64,000 bases of DNA from Collimonas sp. OK607 (GTDB lineage: Bacteria > Pseudomonadota > Gammaproteobacteria > Burkholderiales > Burkholderiaceae_D). The position numbers and the translations under genes were made by a program. The notes beneath the pieces were generated by a model, which saw only the letters and a list, made by a program, of their open reading frames with translations, ran no database searches and was not told the origin of the DNA. Shown here piece by piece: positions 30,194-39,524 of the stretch. Numbering within the stretch: position 1 is the first letter of the stretch; every line of letters starts with the position of its first letter. The stretch lies in the NCBI RefSeq assembly GCF_900111995.1, contig NZ_FOKF01000020.1:1-64000 (forward strand), in the 5' to 3' direction.

Positions 30194-30625
30194 ATGTACA
30201 AGAAAATTTTGGTGGCCTATAACGGCACGCCGGAAAGTCAGTCAGCTCTGCACGAATGTATCCATATGAATCCGCCGCCTTCGACGGAAGTCCATTTGCT
30301 GGCGGTGGTTCAGCTTTCTCCGCATGGTATGGCTGGCGGCTATGCGCCGGATATCGCATTCACTACCGAACGGGAAATGATGGAACAGGAGCTGGAGCGC
30401 GGGCGCGCGTTGATGGCAGCTGCCGGATTGAACGTGGTGCCCCATCTTCAGCTGGGCGAGCCGGTCGAGGTTATCGGTGCATTGTCTGATGTACTGGGGA
30501 TCGACCTGATTATTGTCGGCCATCCTCGCCATAAGACATTTGCCATGCGCTGGTGGCGCGGTTCGATGGACGCGTTGCTGATTGAGAGGGTTAAAGCCAG
30601 CATACTGGTTGCCGTACGTTGCTGA
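30194..30625 (+). CDS. universal stress protein (UspA family)
   Basis: 143 residues, one Usp domain: MYKKILVAYNGTPESQSALHE at the front and LIIVGHPRHKTFAMRWWRGSMDALL at the back, corresponding to the ATP-binding G2xG9xG(S/T) region. AGGAGG lies 6 bases before the ATG. Cytoplasmic; a stress-protective nucleotide-binding role is known for the family. Confidence 0.9.
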   Translation: MYKKILVAYNGTPESQSALHECIHMNPPPSTEVHLLAVVQLSPHGMAGGYAPDIAFTTEREMMEQELERGRALMAAAGLNVVPHLQLGEPVEVIGALSDVLGIDLIIVGHPRHKTFAMRWWRGSMDALLIERVKASILVAVRC

Positions 30626-30673
30626 TGTGCCGGCAGCACGAGCAGTACAGTGCAACAAAAACGCCTGGATTGC

Positions 30674-30907
30674 CTAGTCTGATTCTACGATTATCTGTGT
30701 GAATTTCCGAACCAGAGGCGTCACGAATTGCGCCACAATAAAAGAAAAAGGAAATGAGAATTGCCAGGCACCCAGGAATTTCATTAAAAAGCCGCTTGAA
30801 AATCCATCTTCATAAAAAACGATGAAAAATGATAGGACACCAGACATCAATACCGACATTAGCGCTGCAAATACGAACGTAAAATATTTTTTGTTTAATC
30901 TTTTCAT
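30674..30907 (-). CDS. DUF2798 small membrane protein
   Basis: 77 residues with two transmembrane helices (about 8-30 and 43-64). The pattern KKYFTFVFAALMSVLMSGVLSFFIVF...FLMKFLGAWQFSFPFSFIVAQFVTPLVRKF is typical of DUF2798. Function unknown. It converges with the usp gene. Confidence 0.75.
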   Translation of the reverse strand: MKRLNKKYFTFVFAALMSVLMSGVLSFFIVFYEDGFSSGFLMKFLGAWQFSFPFSFIVAQFVTPLVRKFTQIIVESD

Positions 30908-31011
30908 GAAGCTCTGAACACTTTAATCAGCGTACCAATGAAGCATACAAGAACCGTATAAATACCGATATTTATACGGTTTTTTCGAATACACACTAAA
31001 TTTGCCAGAGA

Positions 31012-31563
31012 CTACCCGGCAGTAGAAAATACCACTAGCTGATACCTGTTTTGCTCATGCTTGAACGGGGTCAAGGCCGTCATTTTCAAACCTTCGACGT
31101 GAACCGCCAGCGAGTGGGGATTACGGTCGTCGACAAACGCTGCACCGACTTCGTAGCTCGGACGGGTAAATTCCTTTACTGCGACGAACAGCTTTTTCGC
31201 AATTCCCTGGCCCCGCCACGCTTTGCCGACACACACCGGACCATAGACAAAAACGCGTTGCTGCTGCAAAGTTTTACCGCCAAACTGCTGTTCTGGAAAT
31301 GTCTGGAGCATTGCATCAACTACCGGGTGGCGTGGGGGTGGCGCATCAGATGGCGCCATGCACAGGAAACCGGCAAGCCGTTCGCCGTCCATGGCGACCA
31401 GGATACCCAGGGCCTGATTGATAGCGGCCACCTTTTGTGTGTCCATGGCCGAGACGATAAAACCTTGCAGTCGTTCTTCTTCACTTAGATTATCTGCCGT
31501 GTTTTCCAGTTGCAACGCGATGATTTTTTCGTAGTCTTCCGGGGTTGCCCGTCGAATTTCCAT
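31012..31563 (-). CDS. GNAT-family N-acetyltransferase
   Basis: 183 residues. GNAT fold with MEIRRATPEDYEKIIALQ at the start, the acetyl-CoA loop VCVGKAWRGQGIAKKLF (R/Q-x-x-G-x-G/A), and FVDDRNPHSLAVHVEGLKMT as the late motif. Single-domain, cytoplasmic. Substrate cannot be predicted. The gene stands alone between DUF2798 and the CYTH-CHAD gene. Confidence 0.88.
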   Translation of the reverse strand: MEIRRATPEDYEKIIALQLENTADNLSEEERLQGFIVSAMDTQKVAAINQALGILVAMDGERLAGFLCMAPSDAPPPRHPVVDAMLQTFPEQQFGGKTLQQQRVFVYGPVCVGKAWRGQGIAKKLFVAVKEFTRPSYEVGAAFVDDRNPHSLAVHVEGLKMTALTPFKHEQNRYQLVVFSTAG

Positions 31564-31725
31564 AGTGCTTTCCTTATCGTTGCTGTATTTTTTTGCAAGT
31601 GAATATTGTAGGGTCTATTCAATCAGATAGGGCGAGCAACTTTTAAAACTGCGTCCGATACCACTCGCATTAGAGCAATAAAACAATAATTGATCGAACA
31701 TGCCGCTTGGAAGTATGCTTGAGCT

Positions 31726-33285
31726 ATGGAAATCGAACTAAAACTATTGCTGAATCCAAGTGATGTCAGCAGCTTCAAACGTCATCCCTTGTTAAAGCAC
31801 TATGCGATAGGCAAACCGCAATCGCGGCAGCTAATCAGCATTTACTTCGATACGCCCGATCTGTATCTGCAGAAAAATCACACTGCGTTGCGGGTGCGCA
31901 AAGTAGGAGCACGCTGGGTCCAGACGTGTAAGAGCGGCGGCCAGGCTACCGCGGGCTTGCATCAACGGCCGGAATGGGAGTCGGATATCGGCGGAGCGGC
32001 GCCCGATTTGCCTGCCTTGCAGGGGCTGTTGCCGTCTGGCACTCCGGTGGCCCAGTTGTTGTCTGCCCCGGGCCTTGCCGACCGTTTGCAACCGATATTC
32101 ACTACGCAATTTCAGCGCACCATCTGGCTGCTGCGGTCACTGGCAGGCGACGAGGTGGAACTGGCCCTGGATCAGGGTGAAATCCTCCATGGCGACAGCA
32201 GTTTGCCGATCAGTGAAATCGAACTGGAGCTTAAGTCCGGCGCGGCGGCGAGCCTGTTTGAATTGGCGCTCGGATTGCAACATACGGTGCCATTACGCGC
32301 CGCCAATGCTAGCAAGGCCGAGCGCGGCTATGGCCTGCATTCGCCGCAGGCACCTGCCGTCGTGAAAGCGCAGCCAGTCGCTTTGTCTTCCGAGTTGACG
32401 GTGGAGCAGGGATTCCAGATTTTGCTCGGCAACTGCCTGGCACATATGCAAGGTAACGAAGATGGCGTAGTGCATGGCGTCGATCCGGAAAACCTGCATC
32501 AGATGCGGGTCGGATTGCGGCGCTTGCGCGCAGTGCTCGGCCTGTTCAAAAAAATCATTCCGGTTCCGCCGGAAATATCGAATCAGCTCGACTGGTTGGG
32601 AGGCACACTGGGGCCGGCACGTGACTGGGAAGTGCTGGCAGTCGCCACGCTGGCCGATGCGGTAAGGCGCTGCCCGAACCCGGCGCAGCTGGATAATTTG
32701 CGGCAGCTTGCCTTCAGCGAGGCAGGCCGGCATCGCAATGTCGCCGCAACTGCGGTCGAATCTCGTGCTTATACACGATTGTTATTGATGCTTGGAAGTT
32801 GGATCGAGGGGCGGCGGTGGCGTGAGGGACTGGGCACGGAACAGATTGCAGCGCTATCCTCGCCTTTGAAGAAATTCGCAGTCAAGAAACTGGCAGGCTT
32901 GCAGAGAAAGTTGTTGAAGCGTGGCCGTCGCATCAAACAGCATGATGCCGCCAGGCGCCATCGGATCAGGATCGCCGCCAAAAAAATACGCTATGCCACA
33001 GAATTTTTTGAAGTATATTTGCCGCCTAAACGTAGCCATGCCTATGTCACCGCTCTAGGCGACCTGCAAGATGATTTGGGTGCCGCTAATGATCGCAGCG
33101 TGGCCGACAGACTGCTGCAACAGATTGCCGATTCGCATCCCGAAATGGCGCCGGGACTGGCCGAATCCTGCAATCTGGCTCGCGAGCTGATGGATGATGG
33201 TCGAAAACACAATAAATCTGAAGCTGCCAGATTATGGCAACGATTTGTCGCGCTGAAGCCGCCGGTGAAGGTCCATTCGTCCTGA
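31726..33285 (+). CDS. CYTH-CHAD domain protein (YgiF-like triphosphatase)
   Basis: 519 residues. The N-terminal CYTH domain (about 1-205) starts with the ExExK motif MEIELKLLL and forms the triphosphate tunnel; LISIYFDTPD and LRVRKVG are further conserved strands. The C-terminal CHAD domain (about 225-510) is helical and basic with repeated His/Arg, for example HQMRVGLRRLRAVLGLF and RHRIRIAAKKIRYATEFF, and binds polyphosphate. The pair is found in E. coli inorganic triphosphatase YgiF. Confidence 0.92.
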   Translation: MEIELKLLLNPSDVSSFKRHPLLKHYAIGKPQSRQLISIYFDTPDLYLQKNHTALRVRKVGARWVQTCKSGGQATAGLHQRPEWESDIGGAAPDLPALQGLLPSGTPVAQLLSAPGLADRLQPIFTTQFQRTIWLLRSLAGDEVELALDQGEILHGDSSLPISEIELELKSGAAASLFELALGLQHTVPLRAANASKAERGYGLHSPQAPAVVKAQPVALSSELTVEQGFQILLGNCLAHMQGNEDGVVHGVDPENLHQMRVGLRRLRAVLGLFKKIIPVPPEISNQLDWLGGTLGPARDWEVLAVATLADAVRRCPNPAQLDNLRQLAFSEAGRHRNVAATAVESRAYTRLLLMLGSWIEGRRWREGLGTEQIAALSSPLKKFAVKKLAGLQRKLLKRGRRIKQHDAARRHRIRIAAKKIRYATEFFEVYLPPKRSHAYVTALGDLQDDLGAANDRSVADRLLQQIADSHPEMAPGLAESCNLARELMDDGRKHNKSEAARLWQRFVALKPPVKVHSS

Positions 33286-33388
33286 TTGCTTGGTCCTTCG
33301 CCCTATTTGGTGCAAAATACGCTCGCCAAGCTCTTCCTGTAACACCGTGGATGAAGGTGAGCGGGGCAAGAAACACCGGAGTGAAATC

Positions 33389-33613
33389 ATGACCTACGAA
33401 GAATACCTGGACGAAGTCACCACCTTGATGGTCGAGTTATACGATCTGAAAGATGAAGCCGCGATCAAATACGTGATGCGGGCGCAAGCAGCGGATTTTT
33501 TTACCTTGCATGACGACGATCCCGCCATGCGTACGCTGGAGCGCGCGCGCGAAGATGCCAAGACGATTTACGAACAGCGCAACAAGTCGCGGCCTGAACT
33601 GTATCGTAAATAA
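33389..33613 (+). CDS. conserved small hypothetical protein
   Basis: 74 residues starting MTYEEYLDEVTTLMVELYDL. It is acidic and helical, without a signal or membrane segment. The extension to 33290 has no support. It lies between the CYTH-CHAD gene and the pseudouridine synthase gene on the same strand. Family not named; coding is judged from codon pattern and start context. Confidence 0.65.
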   Translation: MTYEEYLDEVTTLMVELYDLKDEAAIKYVMRAQAADFFTLHDDDPAMRTLERAREDAKTIYEQRNKSRPELYRK

Positions 33614-33709
33614 GTTTGACCAATAAGTCAGGCTGCAGGCGGTTACAATAGCCATCCGCGATTTTCTCGCAGTTCCTCTGCGCAGTTCTCTAGTTTACAG
33701 ATCTCATAC

Positions 33710-34444
33710 ATGACCGAATCCATCCGCCTTGCAAAACATCTCGCCAACCTGATTTCCTGCTCCCGCAGTGAAGCAGAACAATATATCGAGGGCGGTTGGG
33801 TCAAGGTCGATGGCAAAGTGGTTGAGGAGCCAGGGGTACGCATCGGGCCGCAGCAACAGGTCGAACTGATGGCGGGCGCGACACTGGAGCCGCAAGACCC
33901 GGTGACCATCCTGTTTCATAAACCGGCTGGCCTCGATCTGTATGCCGGTCCGGCGCTGAGCGAGTTGGCGTCACAGTTGATTGTGCCAGAGAAGCGCGCC
34001 ACCGACGACCGCGCCGAATTACGTTTCCTGAAGCACCACCTGGCCAATCTGAACCTGATCGAACCGTTGGAAACCCTGGCCAGCGGTTTGCTGGTTTTCA
34101 CTCAGGATTGGCGGATTACCCGCAAACTGGTTGACGATGCCGCCAAGATCGAGCATGAATTCATTGTCGAAGTGGCTGGCGATATCATTCCTGACGGCCT
34201 CAAGCTGCTGAATCACGGCCTGAGCTTCAACCGCAAGCCGCTGCCGCCGATCAAGGTCAGCTGGCAAAATGAAAAACGCTTGCGTTTCGCTCTCAAAGCA
34301 CCGCCGCGTGGCCTGATCGTGCACATGTGCGAACAGGTCGGATTGCAGGTGGTCGCCAGCAAACGCATCCGCATCGGCCGCCTGCCGATGGCTAGCCTGG
34401 CGGTCGGCGAATGGCGTTATCTGCTAGGTTACGAACGGTTCTAA
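33710..34444 (+). CDS. RsuA/RluB-type pseudouridine synthase, catalytic Asp replaced
   Basis: 244 residues. An S4 RNA-binding domain (about 5-65: RLAKHLANLISCSRSEAEQYIEGGWVKVDG) precedes an RsuA-type synthase domain. Where the family has G-R-L-D-x-x-T-x-G-L-L, this protein reads E-P-L-E-T-L-A-S-G-L-L, so the catalytic aspartate is a glutamate. Later motifs (EHEFIVEV, RIRIGRLPMASLAVGEWRYL) are kept. It may be catalytically inactive, altered, or an RNA-binding relative. A strong terminator follows. Confidence 0.85.
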   Translation: MTESIRLAKHLANLISCSRSEAEQYIEGGWVKVDGKVVEEPGVRIGPQQQVELMAGATLEPQDPVTILFHKPAGLDLYAGPALSELASQLIVPEKRATDDRAELRFLKHHLANLNLIEPLETLASGLLVFTQDWRITRKLVDDAAKIEHEFIVEVAGDIIPDGLKLLNHGLSFNRKPLPPIKVSWQNEKRLRFALKAPPRGLIVHMCEQVGLQVVASKRIRIGRLPMASLAVGEWRYLLGYERF

Positions 34445-34509
34445 CGCTCTTTCCGGATTTGTTTTTTTCGGCGGCAACAGTCCGCTTCGGCGATGAAATA
34501 GGGGCAGGG

Positions 34510-34550
34510 TGATTTTCGCAAAACCGCGAAAATCACCCTGGCCTTTTTTT
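34510..34550 (+). terminator. rho-independent terminator after the pseudouridine synthase
   Basis: Perfect 13-bp stem GGGTGATTTTCGC / GCGAAAATCACCC with a short AAAACC loop, then TGGCC and a T7 run. It ends the plus-strand group 31726-34444. Confidence 0.92.
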
Positions 34551-34903
34551 ACGCACTTCTTCTTGGACTACTGAGTACATAGCGTTCGCGTTTGTTGTTC
34601 GTTTGTTGTTGGTTTGATGTTAGCTACTCTGATTGCTATTTCATGGATGCTAATTTCGAGGTAACTCAGTTTCGGCGTGGGGTTAAGTCCAGCCTTAAAA
34701 TCCGCTCCTACTTGACACAATGATTACATTTTACAGCAATCTACGTATGGAGCTATTCCTTAGCTCTGGCGCGATGGCTTGTTAAAAAATCTCTCTGTCA
34801 AACTAGCTAACTCCGCTTAGCAAGACTTCAGCGCCAAATTAAATATGGCAAATTACGCTTCTATGAGGCGCCAATTATTTGTCACCTATTCAGGAGATTC
34901 GCG
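34551..34903. other. AT-rich intergenic region upstream of the amine oxidase gene
   Basis: No open frame of note. TTGACA occurs at about 34713, but a matching -10 at the right spacing is not evident. The ribosome site CAGGAGA precedes the ATG at 34904. The region presumably holds the amine oxidase promoter. Confidence 0.4.
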
Positions 34904-35940
34904 ATGTCTGCAATTCCCTCACGCAATCGTTACACACCAAAAACACGCGGTGTTGATATCACCGCTCTCATACCAGATTTCCCCTTTGATTATGGCAATT
35001 TTCTGGAAACCGCCAAGAGCAAAGGTACAGCCCTTTTCGAGATACCAGCCGCAGGCAAAGGTAAAAAGGTACTGGTCGTTGGCGCCGGCGCTTCTGGCAT
35101 GGCGGCTGCCTATGAACTGTTGCGGATGGGTTTACATCCTGTGGTGGTTGAAGCATCGGATCGTATCGGCGGCCGTCTAAATTCTCATCGTCTGGGCAAT
35201 GTTAGTAACCAAAGTCTTGCAGAGCTAGGTGCGATGCGCTTCCCCGCGTCCGGTAAAACCGGGATGCACTATTTCAGCAAGCTTGGGATGCTGTCAAACT
35301 CTGCGCCGTTTCCGAATCCAGGTAGCGAATCGGCAGTCAGCACAGTGGTTGATTATGAAGGCAAAATAACCTATTACGAAAACCGTGGTGAGGGTATATC
35401 TAATCCTTTTCCACCACCAAAAGAGTATCTTGATCTGGAGGATGACCTGTTTGGTCCAGACGGCTTTCTTAATGAAGATCCGATAAATTACGACGAATTT
35501 CAGAGAGCACTACTAGCTGGCAATACGGACTGGGAAGAAATCAAAAGAATCTGTGATGCGCTACTGGTTGCGCACAAATGGGATAACCTCAGTTTCCATT
35601 CCGCTTTGGTTGAAGTGGCAAAATGGGATACCAAAAAAATCAATCTTTTTGGCCAAATTGGCTTCGGTACCGGCGGATGGAATACCGACTATCCGAATGT
35701 TTTTTTGGAGGTGTTGCGCGTACTTTACACCGGTCTGGACGTAGATCATCAATTGATGTACGACGGAGCAGAAACGTTGCCGCAAGGTTTAATGAATAAA
35801 TCGCCGCGTGAGCTGGGTGACGCTTCCGATCCGATCACCATTGATGCCACTGTTAACGATTTGAGTGAGGCAATTCTTGGAATATATTTTAGTGATAATC
35901 CAAGCGTTACTCAAAAAGAAGTACGTCATCTTCAGCGCAA

Positions 35941-35945
35941 CACAG
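35941..35945. repeat. target-site duplication of IS21 element, left copy
   Basis: CACAG directly before the element; the same five bases follow its right end at 38551-38555. Five bp is within the range known for IS21. Confidence 0.8.
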
Positions 35946-36100
35946 CCCCGTTGGCCGGTCAAATTACCCCACTTCTGGCCAGGTTAAATTACCCCACCCC
36001 GTGAGTAGCTGACATTGCCGTAAGGCCCGGTCAGCGTTCATCGTGAACATCCTGTTGGCAGGACGTTATCTTCTTCCCTCGATAGTCGAGGGAGTTCGGA

Positions 36101-37684
36101 GTGTACGTCTTGAAGCAGCATCTACAAACTACAGTCATCACATTGCTTGCGGCCGGCAAGAGCCAGCGCGAAATTGAGCGCATCACCGGCGTCAATCGCA
36201 AGACCATTCGCAGTCTGGCGCAACGTACTGACGCTGACGTTTCAAATTACCCCGGGGTGGCCACCGGCTCAGACCCGCAAATTACCCCACCCCGGCCACC
36301 GACTATTTCCAGTGGACCGGTGTCGGCGTGCGAGCCACACCGAGCCTTCATCGAGGCCCAGCTACGCCTGCGCCGCAACTACACGGCGATTTACCAAGAC
36401 CTGGTTGACCAGTTCGGCTTTACTGCCGCCTACAACAGCGTCAAACGCTTTGCCGGCACGCTGGTGGCGCGCGAACCGGAACAGTTCGATCGGCTTGAGT
36501 TCGCGCCCGGCGAAGAGGTACAGGTCGACTACGGCGAAGGCGCCATGACGCGCGTGCCAGGCAGCGACCAATATCGACGCCCTCGACTATTCGTGATGAC
36601 CCTGCGGTACTCCCGGCGCTGCTTTCGCCGGGTCGTGTGGAAATCCAGCCAGGAAACCTGGGCACGACTGCACGAAGAGGCCTGGCGCTACTTCGGCGGA
36701 TGCCCTAGTTATGTGGTCCTCGACAATCTCCGGGAAGGCGTCATCAAGCCTGATCTGTACGAGCCGGAACTGAACCCGGTCTACAGCGCCATGCTCGCCC
36801 ACTATGGCGTGGTGGCCGACCCGGCGCGGGTGCGAGATCCGAACCGCAAGGGCACCGTCGAGAATGCTATCCAGCATACCCAGAGCACCGCGCTCAAAGG
36901 CCGGCGCTTCGAATCGATCGAAGAACAGAATGCCTTCCTCGAACGGTGGGAAACCAAGTGGGCTGCGCTGCGTATCCACGGCAGTGTCAGGCGGCAGGTC
37001 GAGGCCATGTTCCAGGAAGAACGTACCCACCTGAAACCGTTGCCGCTGCAAGGCTTCCAGTATTTCACGGAGTGCGAGCGCACGGTCGCCGACGACACCT
37101 GCATACGGATCGACCACAGCAGCTACGCGGCGCGTCCGGCCATGATCGGCAGCCGCGTATTGGTGCGACTGTTCGAGCATCATATTGAGATTCGCAACCG
37201 CCACACCCATGCTGTGCTGCGTACCCATCCGCGCGCCCAGCGCCCAGGCAGCGTGCTCCTGCCTGACGATGAACGGCCCTTTAATCCTTCACGCGAGACA
37301 CGCCGCATCCTGGCCCAGGCCGAAGATATCGGTCCAGACACCCTGCGACTATGTCAGCAATGGTTCGACAAAGAAGGTCGAGTCGGCCAGCGCAAGCTGT
37401 GGGGCATCGTCAACCTGGTCAAACGTTACCCGCGCCGCCTGATAGATCAGGCCTGCGCCCAAGCCTTGCGCGAGAACGTGTGTAGCTATAAATCGATCCA
37501 GATCCTGACCGAGCGCTTACTTGTCGCTGCGTTGGCGGAAATCGACGCGCCGGTTCAGGGCGAGTTGGATTTGACGCAGCAGCATCCCCTGATCCGGGAC
37601 GGCGACGACTACGCCGACCTGTTCACCCTCGGCGCCCAGAACAGCGCCGCTTTACCACCCACTAAGGAACCATCCCCATCATGA
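36101..37684 (+). CDS. istA: IS21 transposase IstA
   Basis: 527 residues from a GTG start. An N-terminal HTH (TTVITLLAAGKSQREIERITGVNRKTIRSLAQ) is followed by a DDE integrase core (EEVQVDYGEG, then VLDNLREGVIKP, then NRKGTVENAIQ), the order of the catalytic acids in IS21 transposases. The C-terminal part binds DNA ends and IstB. The stop overlaps istB by 4 bp. Terminal-repeat copies lie inside its 5' coding region (36243-36298). Confidence 0.95.
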   Translation: MYVLKQHLQTTVITLLAAGKSQREIERITGVNRKTIRSLAQRTDADVSNYPGVATGSDPQITPPRPPTISSGPVSACEPHRAFIEAQLRLRRNYTAIYQDLVDQFGFTAAYNSVKRFAGTLVAREPEQFDRLEFAPGEEVQVDYGEGAMTRVPGSDQYRRPRLFVMTLRYSRRCFRRVVWKSSQETWARLHEEAWRYFGGCPSYVVLDNLREGVIKPDLYEPELNPVYSAMLAHYGVVADPARVRDPNRKGTVENAIQHTQSTALKGRRFESIEEQNAFLERWETKWAALRIHGSVRRQVEAMFQEERTHLKPLPLQGFQYFTECERTVADDTCIRIDHSSYAARPAMIGSRVLVRLFEHHIEIRNRHTHAVLRTHPRAQRPGSVLLPDDERPFNPSRETRRILAQAEDIGPDTLRLCQQWFDKEGRVGQRKLWGIVNLVKRYPRRLIDQACAQALRENVCSYKSIQILTERLLVAALAEIDAPVQGELDLTQQHPLIRDGDDYADLFTLGAQNSAALPPTKEPSPS

Positions 37685-38475
37685 CCATGAGCGAAATCGA
37701 ACGAGCATTATGCGCTTTGCGCCTGTCCGGCATCCGCGCCACACTGGAAACCCGCATCCTGCAGGCGCAAGCCAACCAGGAACCCTTCCTCGACACCTTC
37801 TCGCTGATTCTGCAAGACGAGCTGGACCGGCGCCGTTCCCGTCTGATGGATCGACGCTACCAGCAAAGTGGCCTGGACGAACGCCTCACTCTGGCCGATC
37901 TGGACTGGCGCTTCAACCCGAAGCTGCCGCGCGCCGCCTGCTTCGAGCTGCACACGCTCAAGTTCATCACCGAAGGGCAGAACGGACTCATCATCGGCAA
38001 ACCTGGAACGGGCAAGAGTCATGTCGCCAAGGCGATTGCCTATCAGGCCACGCTGCAGGGACTCAATGTCCGCTACCTGGAGGCCGACAGCGCGTTTGCC
38101 AAGTATGCGCTGGGCAACGATGCCGAGCAGCGCAAACAGCTGCGCACGTTGCTCGACGCTGACCTGCTGGTTCTTGACGATCTATTCCTGGCCCGCCGCA
38201 TCAGCGACGCCGCCAGCGAGATGTTGCAATCGCTGGTGCACCAGCGTTACAAGCTCAGACGCAGCATCGTGGTCACCTCCAACCGCGTCGTGCAGGACTG
38301 GGGGAAATACCTCCACGATAACACCATGGCCACCACCATCCTGGACCGTCTCATGCATCGCGCGCATCTGCTTGAATTTGAGGGGAAGAGCTATCGACTG
38401 AAAGAAGCTGCCAGCCGTTTGACTGGTTTGACTGCACAAGAAACTATAAAAACCGACAGCACCAAGAACGATTAA
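37681..38475 (+). CDS. istB: IS21 ATPase helper IstB
   Basis: 264 residues. AAA+ ATPase with Walker A GKPGTGKSHVAKAIAYQA near residue 104 and Walker B LLVLDDLFLARR. The arginine-finger region is near RRSIVVTSNR. IstB selects targets and stimulates IstA. Full length and intact. Confidence 0.95.
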   Translation: MTMSEIERALCALRLSGIRATLETRILQAQANQEPFLDTFSLILQDELDRRRSRLMDRRYQQSGLDERLTLADLDWRFNPKLPRAACFELHTLKFITEGQNGLIIGKPGTGKSHVAKAIAYQATLQGLNVRYLEADSAFAKYALGNDAEQRKQLRTLLDADLLVLDDLFLARRISDAASEMLQSLVHQRYKLRRSIVVTSNRVVQDWGKYLHDNTMATTILDRLMHRAHLLEFEGKSYRLKEAASRLTGLTAQETIKTDSTKND

Positions 38476-38550
38476 TCTACAATCTGTCATGTCCTGCCTG
38501 GGGTAATTTGACCTGGCCAAGGGCGGGGTAATTTAACATGGCCAACGGGG

Positions 38551-38555
38551 CACAG
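38551..38555. repeat. target-site duplication of IS21 element, right copy
   Basis: CACAG directly after the right end, identical to 35941-35945. Confidence 0.8.
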
Positions 38556-39397
38556 TAGACAACACACTGACAGTTTCCATTACCGATACCACCAACGGTA
38601 GACAACAGGATATTATCTTTGACGCGGTCATCTACACCCCGCATGTCAGGATTCTCGACAAATTTCGTCATTACGGAACTCCTGAACAATATAAGCAGAC
38701 CACCGCTCTTTTCGAGCACAGCACTTGGGAAGCGATCGAATACACCCACTACATGCAATCGGCAAAAATTTTCATGGCTACCAGAGAAGCGTTCTGGAAA
38801 GAGCGCGACCCTCTGGATGGCAAGCAGAAGATGAGTATCACGCTATCCGATCGCCTCACCCGTGGAACCTATTTGGTGGATTATGCTGATAACCAGGGGG
38901 CTGACAGGGGTTCCGGCATTTTCCTCTCCTATACCTGGAACGACGATTCCCTGAAATTCCTGGGCGATCGAGAAAATGAAAATGGATTACTGGTGCATGC
39001 AAACATGTGTCGTCAAGTTCTGAAAGACATTTATCCCAAAGTTGATCTCGCAGACTATGCGATATCAGGAAATACTGGAGAAGTGGAGATTAATTGGGAA
39101 AATGAACCGCTATACCTGGGGGCATTTAAGATGAACCTGCCGGGTCAATACGATTACCAGCGTATTCTTTTTTCACAATTCATGACAGGCGTCAAAGAGG
39201 GAAATCCCCATCCCATGGTGCTCGCCGGTGATGATATATCCTGGGTTGCGGGGTGGGTGGAAGGTGCCCTTACCACCAGCATAAATGCTGTAAATAAAGT
39301 TGCTGTTGTCTTTGGCGGAGGAGATTTTGCTGGCAATGAAGGGCCGATTACCAGGTGGGATGATCTGAAGCCAGTGATTATTTGATTGTCGCTCTTG

Positions 39398-39425
39398 TGG
39401 CGCTACTGCAACCGCACTAGCGCCA
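39398..39425. terminator. possible bidirectional terminator between convergent genes
   Basis: Perfect 8-bp stem TGGCGCTA / TAGCGCCA with a 12-base loop, between the ends of the amine oxidase gene (plus) and the NCS1 gene (minus). No T tract, so only moderately likely. Confidence 0.4.
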
Positions 39426-39524
39426 ATAACATTGCACATTATCCTGAGTTTACAAAAAAACTCATGGCGTGTAGCGAAGGAGGTCCAAGGATATTTGCAC
39501 TTCCTTCGATACCGTGCAACGCAT

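Larger units (their letters stand above)
35946..38550 (+). mobile_element. IS21-family insertion sequence, complete
   Basis: 2605 bp bounded by inverted ends CCCCGTTGGCC...GGCCAACGGGG and flanked by CACAG. Each end carries repeats of GGCCnGGTnAAATTACCCC: 35946-35970 and 35977-35995 on the left, 38500-38518 and 38525-38546 on the right, with further copies inside istA. It holds istA and istB, both intact, so the element may still be mobile. Confidence 0.93.
34904..39385 (+). pseudogene. flavin amine oxidase/monooxygenase gene interrupted by IS21
   Basis: The gene is in two parts, 34904-35945 and 38556-39385. Joining them after removing the IS and one CACAG copy restores one frame of 623 codons. 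The N-terminal part has the FAD motif VLVVGAGASGMAAAYELL and EASDRIGGRLNSH. The C-terminal part has AGDDISWVAGWVEGALTTSINAV, the closing FAD motif of the amine oxidase family. Length and order resemble tryptophan 2-monooxygenase (IaaM) and lysine 2-monooxygenase (DavB), which turn amino acids into amides; an L-amino-acid oxidase is the alternative. The gene is broken in this strain. Confidence 0.85.
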
